Shown: positions 22,533-35,410, counted from the stretch's first letter. The stretch: 64,000 nt of DNA from Pelomyxa schiedti (GCA_020536535.1 JAHLWZ010000840.1:18507-82506); one strand, 5' to 3'. A program made the numbers and translations. Notes: a model not told the origin generated them from the sequence alone.

Positions 22533-24699
22533 TTACACCTTGACCTTGACTTTGTCTTGCAGGTTTCCAGCCTCAATAATGTCCACCACTTCTTGTGCGG
22601 TGGGTCTGAGTGTTGGGTCTTGTTGCCAACAGGCTTCTATCAATTGCTTCCACTCAGCCGGGCAGTCAGGTTCTATGTCAGGGCGGTCTCCTTGCATCAC
22701 TCTGACTTCTGGGGACAGCTCAGTTTCCCAAGGGAATTTTCCCAAATTGAACAGTTCCTGTTATGGATGTGAGATTCTTTCTTTAATTTACTCTTGAAAT
22801 AAATATTGTTATTACAGCATAAGGTATCATACCCAAAGAACCATCCCGTAAGAGAAAACATCTACTTTGCAGGACCAAGGTTCTCTTGAAGAAGGATCGT
22901 AATCATCCCCATTAGCAGTTGCTTCCCCCGTTTGCCTTCTCTTAGTGCCAGATGCCCGCTTCCGTCTCATGATTTCAGGAGCCTTCCAGTAACTCTGGCC
23001 GTGATGTGGGGTGCTCCAGGATAGACCATCCTTATTGACTCGCAAGGATAGACCAAAGTCACACAACCGGGGTTCAACAGTCGAGGTCACGAGAATATTG
23101 CGTGATGTGAGATCGAGATGGCATATTTTACACGAGTGTACACGTGCCATTGCTCTCGCAATTCCCGCGGCTATTCTTCCGCGATTGGGAAGAATAGTAT
23201 CATTGAGGCAAACTGTATTCTATCCCCAAACGTGAACCAAAATGTGGGCAGGGTTGGGCACATACTTGAGAATTACGAGAATAAGATTTGTTCCTTGTTT
23301 TTATGTCACAATCACTTTTGTGAAGAACATCAAATAAACTGCCATAGGAGCAATACTCCATAATAATTCCGCGCACTCTGCCACAACAATATCCAACAAA
23401 TTCGATGATATTATCTTGGTTTCCGAGTGTCCTGAAAAATTGTGATTATATTTCAAAATGAGGCAAAGGGCATACAATAGTATCTCCAGTTCCATTAAAA
23501 AGCATTTTATATTGCTGGAATTCCGAAACATCTTGATCGCAACGTCTCGATTTCTTACCACACCACGGAATACGACTGCTGAAGCACCTGACCCTAGAAG
23601 TGTCCAGGAGTGAGCTCCTCGGTTCAATTCTGCATCGGATATTTCTGATCAAATGGAAGATATTAGAAAGAGAATGAAATGAAGATCAAAACAGGTTACC
23701 TAAAGCATGTATTTCACTGTTTCGAAAAAACCAGGTATCATCTGACCAAAATGGCTCCTTTATGTGCCTCGCTTTATGGGCCTTTTTTGGGTTACATCGT
23801 ACTGGTTCTTCTTCAGGAGGACGGAACGGGCCACTTGTAACCCACCAATCCACAGTCTCTCCTTCGCTCTCAGGAGGGTTATCTGCCGGCATATTGCTTG
23901 CAGACTCGCAGGAAATGTTGTCTTTATCCAACGCAGCGTACCGCTTTCGGCACGTTCTCGACCGCTTTCTATGTGAAGACTGAACCTCAGGTACAGCCAC
24001 TGGAACAGAAACAGGAGGAAGTTGCGCGGGCGGGAACGAAATAGGACTGGGACTGCTATCACACACAGGTGCCGTGATATCGACATCTTCAGTGCCGGTG
24101 GAATATGTTTGTTCATCACATAAAGGAGCAGCGGGAGAGTATTCATCGTCGTCCCCCGAGTAATCCAACCTGGCAGCCGAAGTAGCGGCAGTGGTGGTTG
24201 TCGGCGTCATCGCGACCACCGGTGGGACATGTGACGCCGTAGCGAGATTCGAAGCCGGAAGCGGGGCCAGGGGTGGCGCCGCTGCCGTGGTCGTCCCATA
24301 ACTGGTAACACCGCCGCCTCCCATGCATAGCGAATTGTACCGCAAAATAGGTTGCGAGGTTTGCTCGTGAACGTGCCCTTGTGCTTGTATTTGTTGGTGT
24401 TCTTGCTGCTGTAGTGCAAGTGGCGGCGGCGACGGTGGTTGGTCCGAGAATGCCAACTGTTCATGTTGTTGCTGTTGCTGTTGCTGATGATGGTGCTGGA
24501 GGGCTCCTCCAGGCGAGTGTTCCTGCAATTGTTGCGTGGTTTGTTGCTGTTGTTGTTGGTGTTGGTGTTGGTGGTGATTGTGGTGGGCTTTGTTTTGCAA
24601 GTGGATTTGCTTCTGGTGTAGCTTTTGGAGTACGGGCGTCGGGGTTTTTGCCTGCGCGCCCGCGAGAAGAGTGAGGACCGATCCACTCAATTGGTGCAT
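22533..24699 (-). CDS. Tyrosine-kinase-like (TKL) protein kinase with Gln/His-rich N-terminus
   Basis: The start at 24699 gives MHQLSGSVLTLLAGAQAKTP. About 300 residues of low complexity follow (long Q/H tracts, Thr-Ala-Pro segments and a basic HRKRSRTCRKRY patch). The kinase domain is at the C-terminus: GSGASAVVFRGVVRNRDVAI (glycine loop and VAIK lysine), IIEFVGYCCGRVRGIIMEYC, CHLDLTSRNILV (catalytic loop), LCDFGLSLRV (DFG), SYWKAPEIM (APE), VDVFSYGMVLWV, FPWETELSPEVR and ACWQQ...LRPTAQEVVDII. It is typical of the TKL group. The HRD arginine is Leu (HLD), but Asp and Asn are present, so activity is still likely. The stop is at 22533; five or more introns. Confidence 0.87.
24460..24600 (-). 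repeat. CAG/CAA and CAC trinucleotide repeats coding poly-Gln/His
   Basis: Two blocks of GTT/GCT/TGG triplets on the + strand encode Gln- and His-rich tracts in the kinase N-terminus on the - strand. Imperfect triplets keep the frame open. Confidence 0.8.
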
Positions 24700-24819
24700 C
24701 TACTTGTGTGTTGTTCTGAATTGCCTATGGTTGCGTTGGTGTTTGTGTGTGGGCGTGTCGCTGTTGACCGTGGGGTGATGTTTCTTTTTGGTTTTTTGGG
24801 TGTTAAAAAAAACGGTTGG

Positions 24820-26070
24820 TTACAGGTCTTTCTTGGTTGAGGGAACGTGGGCATCCACGATAGGCCAAGGGTGCACAAGGCAGTTGTTTCCCCCGTTTTG
24901 CTTTTCCTTGTCTGCTGTTGGTGTGGTGCCAGGGTTCAAAAGGGAAAAAAAAATGGAACTTTTTGAATCTCTTAATCTCTTATCTGTAGAACAGGGTGCA
25001 ACTTTTCGGGAGCCGGGGATGGTCCCATCAATTATGTAAATGAAGGCTTGGGGCCATGTTCCAAACCTATGGGTGTTAAGTTTGCCAACTATTGTTCTGG
25101 CTGGTCCGTTGGTTACCTTCATGGAAGATAAAAGTGTTGGGTAATTTGAAGAGCAACTGTTGACTTGCCTAAAGTGAACGGTACTTACTTGACTAAAGTG
25201 TAGAGGAAAACCTGGAGTTGTTGGGTCAAAATCCTCCTTAAATTATTGTTCTCTCGATTCTGAATTGACACCACGCATCTGTTGATGAACATAATGAGAA
25301 GCGAAAATGTGAATGGGAAGGAACCCCAAACTCCTCAACGAATTCCAATAATCTACTCGGAGTTCCAAACCCACCCATGGGTGCATTCAACTTCAGGAGA
25401 AATGAGCATCTCGGGTCGTCATTGCCTTGTATTTGCCTACCGTGACCGGCAGAAATCTTAGGAATAACCGGAAATAAGATGGAAGAGAGAAGGGAGCCCT
25501 TATTGTTGGTTTTCTTTGCTTCTTTGAGAGTTGCCTTGAGTAGAAGTTCTATCCTACAAAAAGAGAAGCTGAGCGCTGGATTCCTCGTCGTTTTTGGTAC
25601 ACCTACGGCTTACGATAGTAAAGGCACGCAATAATGCCGTCACTCCGCTTCTATATTTTTCGCAAAAGCGAAGCAGTGTTACTGTAGTTGTGTGACTGGC
25701 TAGTCTACAGCCAGACAGTTGATTATGGGTGCCGGCGTAATGTTATGGGAGGGAACTGATTGGGCTGACACTTTGAAGGCGTGGTTGCGGAGCATTGTTG
25801 CAGTGTCCTTTCGCAGCCAACTCCCTGAAGAATCACTCAGTGAAAACTCGTTTGCTATTGGGAGTGACCGCAACCACTTCCAGCCACTATGCACTCCGAA
25901 CTTGGAGCTACTTCCCACGAACCCCATTGTGATGGTTCCTTGAAGGCCTGAATCAGCAAGCCCTTTTATTCCGCCATTTGAGCCCTTTTCAACAATACTC
26001 GCCGAGAGTTGTATTATTATGTGGTGGTCAGAGAATTGTCTGAGTTCCAGAAATGCAGATCGGGGCATAG
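24820..26070 (-). CDS. Unrecognised multi-exon gene
   Basis: Three separate stretches on this strand read as protein and could be exons of one gene. Upstream (about 25700-26068): GSNGGIKGLADSGLQGTITM and VHSGWKWLRSLPIANEFSLS. Middle (about 25290-25560): RIELLLKATLKEAKKTNNKG, SILFPVIPKISAGHGRQIQG and NAPMGGFGTPSRLLEFVEEF. Downstream (24820-25240): EDFDPTTPGFPLHFSQ and LNTHRFGTWPQAFIYIIDGT, ending VPSTKKDL at 24820. The exon joins and the start are unresolved and it may be two genes. No family recognised. It sits head-to-head with the first astacin gene and upstream of the kinase on the same strand. Confidence 0.4.
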
Positions 26071-26195
26071 TGTCACAACATCACAAACGGCAAAGCACTT
26101 CAGAGAAGGTGTTTCGTGAAACACACACGTGAAAAGCAGGCGTTTTTGTATAGGAAAAGAAAACCCCTTTTTTTTTCCTACAGCAAAGTAAAAGG

Positions 26196-28196
26196 ATGGC
26201 CACCGACACTTCCCCTTCAGCTGAAGGAGTTCTGATGATGACAAACGAACCAGGCACTGCAAGCCCAAAGCTTGAAGATAATACTGCCCCGCCATGCCTT
26301 CTCCTCCCTCCGTGGGAAGAAGAGCCTCATGCACAAGATGACAGCGTGGGGGATATGGCTCTTGTAGTCAGCCGCAACTATGTCTGGCCTAGAAATAGCA
26401 CTCTTCGGTACTACTTCAAAGAGAGTCCGCATTGCGGTATGTGCCTTTCAAGCTTCATTTTCGTGTTTGCCTTACATCAATCACTTAGATCCCAGTCAGA
26501 CACGAGTTGTGGAATGGGCATGGAAGACGTGGAAAGACTGCAACATATCGCTTAACTTCATGAGAACAGAGAGGCAAGACAATGCCGACATACGTATTTC
26601 GTTTGTGTGGGAAAAAGAAACGGGAGCTCGAATTCCTGGAAGCTCCTACTCACAGGTCGGGACACACTGTCAATCAATCCCCCAACTACAAGAGACAATG
26701 AACTTTGGCTGGGATCTGCAGTAGATCAGGAAAGAAAATGATTCTATTCTAACATTTACCTAAGAAAGTGGCCACATACAGCACTGCATGAAATTGGGCA
26801 TGCTCTGGGATTTTTCCATGAACATCAGCACCCTAATTGCCGTACCATTTTAATACCTTGGATGTTTCTCAGTTGCCAACAGACCTCAAGTGGAATGAAC
26901 AAGCAGTCTACAACCACTATAGAACGTACAAGTGGGATGCAGCACAAGTGGATAGGCAGATTTTGCATTCTGTGCCTGTTGGGGATGTTGACTGGAACAA
27001 CAGCAGTGACTGGGACTCCCATTCAATCATGCAGTACCCTTTCAAGCAATTCCTCCTCGCGGGACCCCCGGAATACGCCGCAAAAGGGATCCCAGAAAAT
27101 ACTGCGTTATCAACAATAGACAAGGAGAGGATTCACAAGCTATATGACCCAGGTTCTACAGCTGTGGCAATGCAACCCAGGGTCACGCCGATAAAGAATC
27201 CAACCTCAGTAATAATGAATATCGAAGCAATGCTATTCATTGGAAAGGGTAATGCCACTGAACGGCTAGATATTTGCGGAAAGGAGACTGCTCTCGACTG
27301 GTATCAGGTATATGGATTATGTAACTGTACAGAAGATGAGTAAATTGGTGGGTTCGACACTAATCTTGAAACAAATAGGCTGGTCCGGATTACCAATGTA
27401 TTTTCATTACTTTCATTCCCAAAGGCGATCCTGCTACAACGCTGCCACAGTTTATGGATTTTGAACAGAAAACTGGTTCAGTGATATTGAATAGATATCT
27501 TGGGGAGAGCTGTTTCTTCCGGTATGCAAATAACTGGATGACTGCCTGCTTAACTTTTCCCCAGAAAAGAGAAGGCTTCCAGAGGCCAGGCATTGCTTAA
27601 TTTGAAGATCTTTGATTACATGCACCTTGAAAATCTATCTCTGAAAGTAAATCACGCTGGTGATCCAGCTGTGTCCACCGGGCAGTGGGCGGCTTTTGTG
27701 GGATCCAAAGATGAAATCGTCCTCAAACATGCAGCTGGCCATGGTTATGTGGGAATTGAAAACGGGTCTGTAGTATCGGTTCCAGGGCCGCAACATGCTC
27801 TCAAGTGGTACCAGGTTGGCAATTCTCTCTTGGTCCCAAGTAAATTTTGTTTCTCAGGTGGGATCAGATGACCGCTGTATCTTTGTAACCTTCACGATTT
27901 TCAATCGTGAAGTGCGCTGTTACGATGCAAGATTACTTACTTGCTGTGTAGGCAACAGCTCGGGGACACCAAGCTCTGCCGAGCTTGGGTACATAGGAGA
28001 CGGATCATGTGTTTTCAAGTAAGTCATCTACAACATCAGTTTTCTTACCAGCACTCTTAGGAAAGAAAACACCACAAATGGAGGCTTTTTCCTCTACAAC
28101 CAAGAAACCAGGACCCACTTGCACTGCGACGGCCCACACACTAGAATTGGGTGGGCACTCAAGAAAGAATCTATTTGGGTGGCTGAAATATGGTAG
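26196..28196 (+). CDS. Astacin-like zinc metallopeptidase, copy 1
   Basis: The start is ATG 26196. After an N-terminal spacer the catalytic domain begins YVWPRNSTLRYYFKESPHC, then WAWKTWKDCNISLNFMRTE, ADIRISFVWE and SSYSQVGTHCQSIP. The zinc site is ALHEIGHALGFFHEHQHP (HExxHxxGxxH) and the Met-turn is SIMQYPFK. The intron after HPNC uses the acceptor CCAACAG, giving HLKWNEQAVYNHYRTYKW; the other acceptor breaks the frame. The C-terminal part has cysteine-rich modules: CIFITFIPKGDPA...SCFFR, LSLKVNHAGDPAVSTGQW, YVGIENG, and HALKWYQ...RCIFVTF. The stop is TAG 28194-28196. No signal peptide or propeptide is visible from this ATG, unlike usual secreted astacins, so either an upstream exon is missed or the enzyme stays inside the cell. 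Confidence 0.83.
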
Positions 28197-29310
28197 TGGG
28201 TACAACACAGTGACTGACAATGACACGCAAGAAAGAAAAAATCGTTTTTTTTTATGGTCAGTAGTACGCTACACGACGGAATAGCGACTTAGCTTTCCCT
28301 TCACAAGACCAAATAACTTGTGGCGAGGTGACTTCGCGTCGCTGTAGTTCTAAGTACGGTTCTAATCACTGATGGATTTCTGGGAAACTACAGCGATTCA
28401 CTGTGATTAGGGGGAGGAGGAGATTGAGGTGACAATCAGTTCTCCAAACCCAATCTACCTTGGCACACAAACACAACTGGAACAAAGTCTAGTTTTGGGG
28501 GTAGGAGGGGACTCTACATTTTTTTTTTGCTGTAGCTTCTTCAAGGTACCATTTTTTCCTCCTTTTCAATGACGCAGATATGTTCACTGCAAGTAGGGGG
28601 AATGGGGCTGACATGCAGTCCTTGTGATGTGTTGTGAAAGTGATGACTTCCCGAAAAAGGGAATCACAGAGTCAGCCCTGAGCAACCCTCAGAAGTCGGA
28701 CAACTTCTGGGAATTCAATGGCACATGACGCTGTGCTGTGCGTCCACTGAATACTTGGAATTCATGGGAGACAGGGCTTATAAGCAACACCACTTTCACC
28801 ACAAACGCCTCAAGATCAATTAAAATAAATAAATACTTTGTTCCCTCCTTATCTCGCTACAAACGTGTTCGTCACTCCCCGTCAGGGACACAACTCACAG
28901 TGTGTTCATTTCATTCCACTCCTGCTAATTCCACAGCTGCTTCAAATCTGTGGTATCCTCCTCTCTGACTTTTTGATGTTGTAGGGATTAGAATGCCGTT
29001 TCTCTACAAGTGGAGGCTGCTGGCCATCAGTTAGCATGTGGGTATCAGGCAATCCCTCGAGGTTACACCCAGCTGGTTCTTCCATCACACAACCTATCAT
29101 GCCCATGTCAGATCCCCTGTTCCCTTTGTATCACTTACTACCAAGGTGCAATCGTGTCACCACAGGATCGCCGTCTGGCGTTTTATTCCTAAGGAGCCAG
29201 AAATAGATTGTCACATCACAAACGTCAGAGAAGTGTTTTCGGGAAACCGACAGTCGTTTTAGTGCAACAAAAACACTTTTTTTTTTAAAATAAAACACAA
29301 AAGATCCAGG
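28197..29310. other. Spacer between the astacin copies
   Basis: About 1.1 kb with no convincing gene. It has a T run near 28520 and short frames of no clear pattern. The last 110 or so bases resemble the sequence upstream of copy 1 and are probably the promoter and leader of copy 2. Confidence 0.5.
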
Positions 29311-31299
29311 ATGGCAACCGGCACTCCCCCTTCGACTCAAGGAGTTCAGTTGCCAAACGAACAAAGCACCACCACCCCAAGCCCGAAACTCGATGAGACT
29401 GCCCCACCATGTCTTCTCCTTCTTCCGTGGGGAGACAAGTCGGGTGCATCGGCTGACGTTGGGGATATGGCTCTTGCAGTCAGCCGAAAATACACCTGGC
29501 CCAGAAATCAGACTCTTCGGTACTACTTCAAAGAGGGTCCGCATTGCAGTAAGTGCCTTTGAAGCTTCTTTTTCGTGTTTGCTTATATCAAGCACTCAGC
29601 TGCCATTCAGACACAAGTTGTGGAATCGGCATGGAAGACGTGGAAAGACTGCAACATCTCACTTAATTTCGTGAGAACGGAGACTCAGGAAGATGCGGAA
29701 ATACGTATTTCGTTTGTGTGGGCCAACGAAACAGGAGCTCGAATTCCTGGAAGCTCCTACTCACAGGTCGGAACACATTGTCAAACAATCCCCAAAACGC
29801 AAGAGACAATGAACTTTGGCTGGGATCTGCAGTAAGCACAGTAAAAAATGATTCTGTTCTAACATTTATCTCAGAAACTATCCTCATACAGCATTGCATG
29901 AAATTGGGCATGCTCTGGGATTTTTTCATGAGCATCAGCACCCTTTTTGCAGTAACTGTCCCTTTTAATACCTTGAAAATTTCTCAGTTGTCAACAGACC
30001 TTAAATGGAATGAACAAGCAGTCTACGACTACTATAGAAGGTATAACTGGGATACAGCGCAAGTGAATAGGCAGATTTTGCATTCGGAAGATATTGAGGA
30101 TGTTGACTGGAACCACAGTAGTGACTGGGACTCTCATTCAATCATGCAGTATCCTTTTAATCACTGCCTGCTCAGAGGGCCCCCTAGCTACATGACAACA
30201 GGGATCCCAGAAAATACTACGTTATCAACAATAGACAAGGAGAGGGTTCACAACCTCTATGACCCAGGTTCTACAAGTGCAACAACAATGCAACCCGGTG
30301 TCCCGCCTATAAGGAATTCAACTGGATTAATAATGAATATCGAAGCTAGCCTGTTCGTTGGCAAGTGCAATCCCAGTCAATTGCTACATATTTGCACACA
30401 GGAGAATGCCCTCGAATGGTATCAGGTATACCACACATTCTGTAACTGGATACATAAGATGAGTAAATCGGTGAGTTAGAGAATAATCTTGCAACAAATA
30501 GGCTGGTCCGGATTACCAATGTATTTTCATTACTTTCATGCCCACAGTAGATTCTGGTACAACGACGCCACAGTTCATGGATTCCCAAGATGGTTCAGTG
30601 TATTTGACTAGGGAGCTTAAGGACAGTTGTTTCTTCCGGTATACCAATAACTGGATGACTGCCTACTTAACTTTTCATAAGAAAAGAGAAGGCTTACAGA
30701 GGCCGGGCATTGCTCCATTTGAAGAGCTTTGATTACATGCACCTTGCACAGCTGTCTCTGAAAGTAAATCCTGCTGGTGATCCGGCAGTGGCCACGGGGC
30801 AGTGGGAGGCTTTTGTTGGATCTGTAGATGAGATCCTCCTCAAACAGGCATGTGGCTATGGTTATGTGGGAATAGAAAACGGCAGGGTAATGTTGGTTCC
30901 AGGGCCGCAAAATGCTCTCAAGTGGTACCAGGTTGGCAATTCTACTCCAGGACCAAAGTAAATTTTGTTTCTCAGGTTGGACCAGATCACCGCTGTATCT
31001 TTGTAACCTTTGTGATTTTGAATCATGGCTGCTATGAAGCAAGAGTACTTACTGGCGTTTCCATTAGCAAGGGACCAATCTCTGCAACCCTTGGGGACTC
31101 AGGAGACCTATCATGTGTTTTCCAGTAAGTCTTGTTCAGCGTCGTTTTCTTACGTGGCGCTCTTAGGAAAGAAAATACAACAAATGGAGGCTTTTTCCTC
31201 TACAGCCAAACAACCATGACCTACTTGCATTGCGATGGTCCTCACACTCCTATTACGTGGGAATCCAAGAGATCTGTTTGGGTTACTGAACGATGGTAG
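29311..31299 (+). CDS. Astacin-like zinc metallopeptidase, copy 2
   Basis: A paralogue of the preceding gene with the same exon plan. The start is ATG 29311. It has YTWPRNQTLRYYFKEGPHC, WKTWKDCNISLNFVRTETQE, the zinc site ALHEIGHALGFFHEHQHP and the Met-turn SIMQYPFN. The post-zinc-site intron again gives the frame CNLKWNEQAVYDYYRRYNW. C-terminal modules: FRKEKAYRGRALLHLK, LSLKVNPAGDPAVATGQWEA, GYGYVGIENG and RCIFVTF, ending VWVTERW and TAG 31297-31299. All catalytic residues match copy 1, so both should be active. Divergence is clear but moderate and keeps the frame, which suggests both copies are under selection. Confidence 0.83.
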
Positions 31300-31418
31300 T
31301 ACACCAAGAAACAACCAAAGGAAAATAAAAAGTCAATTCCTCGAAATTGTCCGCCATCACCAATCATAGCAAACTAAAAAATTCAACAGCGGGTCCACGT
31401 GTGGCTTTTTTATCCCCA

Positions 31419-34400
31419 ATGTGGAACAAGAAGGTGCTCTAGCCCCTTTGTTGTTTGTATCTAACAACAGCGGACTATTCAACAGCCCTTCGTCACGCCG
31501 TTCAAGGTTCCGCCTGCGTCAGAAAGCACGAACTCGAACGCGCCTGGGTCTGCATCTTCGTCATTGCCTTCGCGATCTTGCTCTACGCATGATGTTAGTA
31601 CTAAGACGGTCGGACCCACGGCACCCATTATTGGCGGGGGGGCGAAGAAGCCGTTCGTCACGCCGTTCAAGACTCCCTTTAAGTCTGCTGTTGCACCTCT
31701 CCAGGATGACTGTACCGACAGCAAGACGGAACCACAACTCAGCGGCTCTAATTCTACTTCTACTGCGTCTGTTGCTACAACTACCACCAACAGCGCTCCG
31801 CCCACACGAAAAGTCGCAACGCCGGCGGTGTTGCCACGTTCCACCTCTTCTTCACCTCCATCCAGTGTCAATACCCAGTCCAATTCACAAAAGGGTGCTG
31901 CAAACTCGACTGCACCAGGCTCTGGGGCAGTGGAACGGGGCTTCTCTGTAATGTGGTGCCAGGTATAGCTACTAATATTCTAGCCTCCTGAAAATTCACT
32001 CACACGTTGTTGTCATGCAGTACACCACTAAAAAGCACAAGACCATGAGTGACGGGTAGGACTGGTTCCCTTGCCCTGTGTGTTGCTCACAATTATTTCT
32101 CAGATACCTTTCCATCAAAGGCAACCTGTGGACTTTAAAAGACAGGTATTGCAACACGTTTATGCCCTCTTGTCTGACCTGACTTAGTGATGGGAAAGAG
32201 TTAGGGCGATCCTCAACAGTTTCCCACAAGCAGTTGACCTCTTTCCTTGAGGTTTAGTGTTGCTTCTTACCACTCTGCTCTTACATTAATTTTGCAGGGC
32301 ACCCTAATACAAGTGTTCGGTAAAATGATAGAATTTGACAGTGAACTTGAACCTCAAAAAATCCATGACGGAAGTTTATTCTCTGAAAAAGCCAGTACTG
32401 TAACACCTCTTGTGCAAGCACCTGTGTCTGTGTTGCGTAACAGTACATTGGTACACATTTCAACAAACACTGTGAATTACCCACTTTTTTCCCTCTAGCC
32501 CAAATATGCCCCCAGACCACCACCGATTCCAATGCATGACCCCAACCGCCCTGGTGCTGTTGTATTAGATCCTGGAGGTGATGGAAAACTTCCAGTAGTT
32601 TTGGACCCATATGTTGCTGTATTTATTTATTATAGAATATTTATTATTCTCACATTACCAATTTTTAGAAAAAAATGCGTCCTCATCAGATTGCTGGCGT
32701 GAAATTCATGTATGAATGTGTAGTAGGGAAAAAAGATCCTTCCCAGCATGGTTGCTTGCTTGCTGATGGTATCTTCCAAATTCCAAACGAATATTAATTC
32801 AATCTTCTTGGCAGAGATGGGACTCGGTAAAACATTACAAGCATTGGCTCTTGTGTGGACACTTCTCAAGCAGGTGAGACTAATCACTCTGTCTTGAGTG
32901 ACAATGTTCCAGGGACCCCATGGCCCGACAATTAGAAAAGCAGTAATTGTTTGTCCCACCACCCTTATTGGGACATGGACTGGTGAATTCACCAAGTGGC
33001 TTGGCTCTGAGAGAGTCATTATGGCTGCAATGCTTAATGAGTCTACAAAGGAGCAAGTACAACAAGTATCCAAGTCCCCTACTTCCAGCAGTTAACAGTC
33101 AAATCCAGGTCATTACAAATTTCAATTTAGATGTGAAACCAATTCTTGTTATTAGCTATGAGCAGCTGCGAAATCACATTGCAAAACTTGATATAACCAA
33201 AGTCGGGCTACTAATTTGTGATGAAGGGCACAGGTACTGTATGTGAAGGAACCTTTATCCCCTAATGTGTAAGTAGGCTTAAGAATTCTGCATCGAAGAC
33301 AACCCAAGCCTTATATACAATGTGCAACAGAAGAGTAATACTATCTGGTACAATTTTGCTTATAGTTTAAACTCTTGAGTGATGAATCAAAGGAACTCCC
33401 ATTCAAAATGATCTTGGTGAATTTTATACTGTTGTTGATTTTTGTTGTCCAGGATTGTTGGGGTATGGTCTTCTTTTTTTTTTCCCCTGGAAATGAGGGC
33501 TCATTCTCTACAGGCCACTTCCTGAATTCAAAGTAAGATTTCAGAAGCCAATTGAACGAAGCTTGGTTCCCAATTCTACCGCGGAAGAACGCCAAATTGG
33601 GGAAGAATGTGTTAAAGAGTTGACGGGAATTCTCGACCCTTTTATCCTGCGACGCTTGTCCACAATTCTGATTGATTTTTTGCCTCCCAAGACTGAACAT
33701 GTTTGCAGTCTCCTGAAGTTTACACCAAAGTCAAGAGCAGAACCTAAGTTGCACACTAGATCATTCTATGCAAGTTGACTGAACTTCAGACAAACTTGTA
33801 CACTCATACTCTACACTCTAAAAAGCTTGCAAGCATACTTTCTGATTCTAGATCCAGTAAGGTTGTAACCAAACTTCCACGAAGTAGTGATTGATTACTC
33901 TCTAGGGTCTTGTATGTTTACAGGGACTTGTAAAACTATGCAATCATCCTCAACTACTTCTTCCCAAAGACGGTGCTGAATTGCCTGAAATGTTTGCGGG
34001 AATTACGGAGTTACTTCCACCAGATATGTCCAACTTGGAAGTAAACACGCTCTCTTCTAAGATGGCTGTGATGGATGGAATTCTCACATCACTGAAAGAG
34101 CGGACACAAGATAAAGTATGAAATTGTATCTTATATACATCGAATCATTTTCTTGAAAGGTAGTTATTGTATCCAATTACACCAAGTGTCTCAATGTAAT
34201 CGAGCTTATTCTCCAAAAACGAGACATAAAGTGGTTACGGCTCGATGGCTCTACACCTGCAACTGCGAGACAGGGTCTAGTCAAGTCGTTCAATTCTCCC
34301 TCTTCACCTTTCATGGTTTTCTTGCTTTCCACTAAGGCTGGTGGTGTTGGGTTGAATTTGACTGGAGCAAATCGATTTATTCTGTTCGATCCAGGTTAAG

Positions 34401-35410
34401 TCAAAGAATAGTTGAAGGATTCTAAATCATTAAGGCTGGAATCCCGCTCATGACAGACAGGCTATCGCTCGTGTGTGGCGTGATGGTCAAAAGAAGCCTG
34501 TTTTTGTTATTCCAACCTCTAAGATATGTCCTTACTTATAACACTCAAGATATACCGTCTCCTGAGCACTGGGACTATTGAAGAAAAAATATTCCAACGG
34601 CAATTGGCAAAGCAACACCTTTCAAGTAACCTGGTTGCTGATCATTTAGTTGAGCGGGCATCGTTTGAACCAGAATTTTTGCACAAGATTTTTACCTTCA
34701 ATTCTACAACACTATGTGATACCCATGATGCTATAGGATGTCAGTGCATTAATGAGGTAATATCAAATAGTTGTTTGTCAAAATCCTTTTTTTTTTCTAA
34801 CGTATTTGCAGACAAGTGTCTCGAAGCCGGTACTCCTCCTACTATGTTTTTCAATTTTTCACTGCCAAAAGAATGCCGATGAACGGGCTCGTAAGTACCT
34901 TTCCCAATTGAAGCACACACCAGATGTGAAAACTGTCGGGGATACAATACTGTCAAGCCTTAGTGCACCTGTTTCCAAGGTTAATACTTTCGGTTTTTCT
35001 CACCTCAGACCCATCTTACACCTCAGATGATTTCCTTCGTCATGTGGGGAGGACACTCACCACAAGTAGACGCCCCCCCTGTATGCACTTCCACGACCGT
35101 AACAACCCCCAGTTCCCCACCACGTGATGACCCCGCTGCCGATGACTACGAGTGGCTTGAGAAGGCTTTAGAGGAGGGAGGAGAACCCAATTCACCATCG
35201 CCATCGCCATCACCACCACCAAAAACCAAGACACCCGATCATGATGACGACAAGGAAGAGGCGGATTCAGGATCAGCATCCAGCTCCAGCAGTGAAGAGA
35301 ATAAGTCCAGTGATGCCAGTTCCGGCAGTAGCAGCAGCTCTGAGCAGGAAAGTGAACCTGAGGACAAACCACCGGCTCCACAGCCGAAGAGACTGCGCCG
35401 AAGACTATGA
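31419..35410 (+). CDS. RAD54/RDH54 (RAD54B)-like SNF2 DNA translocase
   Basis: The start is ATG 31419 (MWNKK), joined over a 34-nt intron to [15 protein letters not shown] second [14 protein letters not shown] repeat follows. Then [15 protein letters not shown] and [13 protein letters not shown], as in RAD54B. The SNF2 core is [39 protein letters not shown] (Walker A), [26 protein letters not shown] (DEAH box as DEGH), [89 protein letters not shown] and [14 protein letters not shown]. An acidic/Ser tail (KALEEGGEP...[11 protein letters not shown]) ends KRLRRRL at 35410. It should remodel RAD51 filaments during homologous recombination. All motifs are intact. More than ten introns. Confidence 0.9.

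Larger units (their letters stand above)
26070..31299 (+). repeat. Tandem direct duplication carrying two astacin-like genes
   Basis: The units 26196-28196 and 29311-31299 share gene structure, intron positions and most of their coding DNA. The roughly 110 bases upstream of each ATG are also alike (GTCACA, then ACATCACAAACG, then GTGTTT/GTGTTTTCGGGAAAC, then a T or A tract). The duplication thus included the proximal promoter. Confidence 0.85.

Noticed and set aside
23760-24146. Minus frame rich in Leu, Phe and Arg inside the kinase 5' part
   Set aside because: It is out of frame with the kinase exon and breaks its long open frame.
26880-27123. A frameshift just after the astacin zinc site
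   Set aside because: The later acceptor CCAACAG restores the frame in both copies, so it is a short intron.
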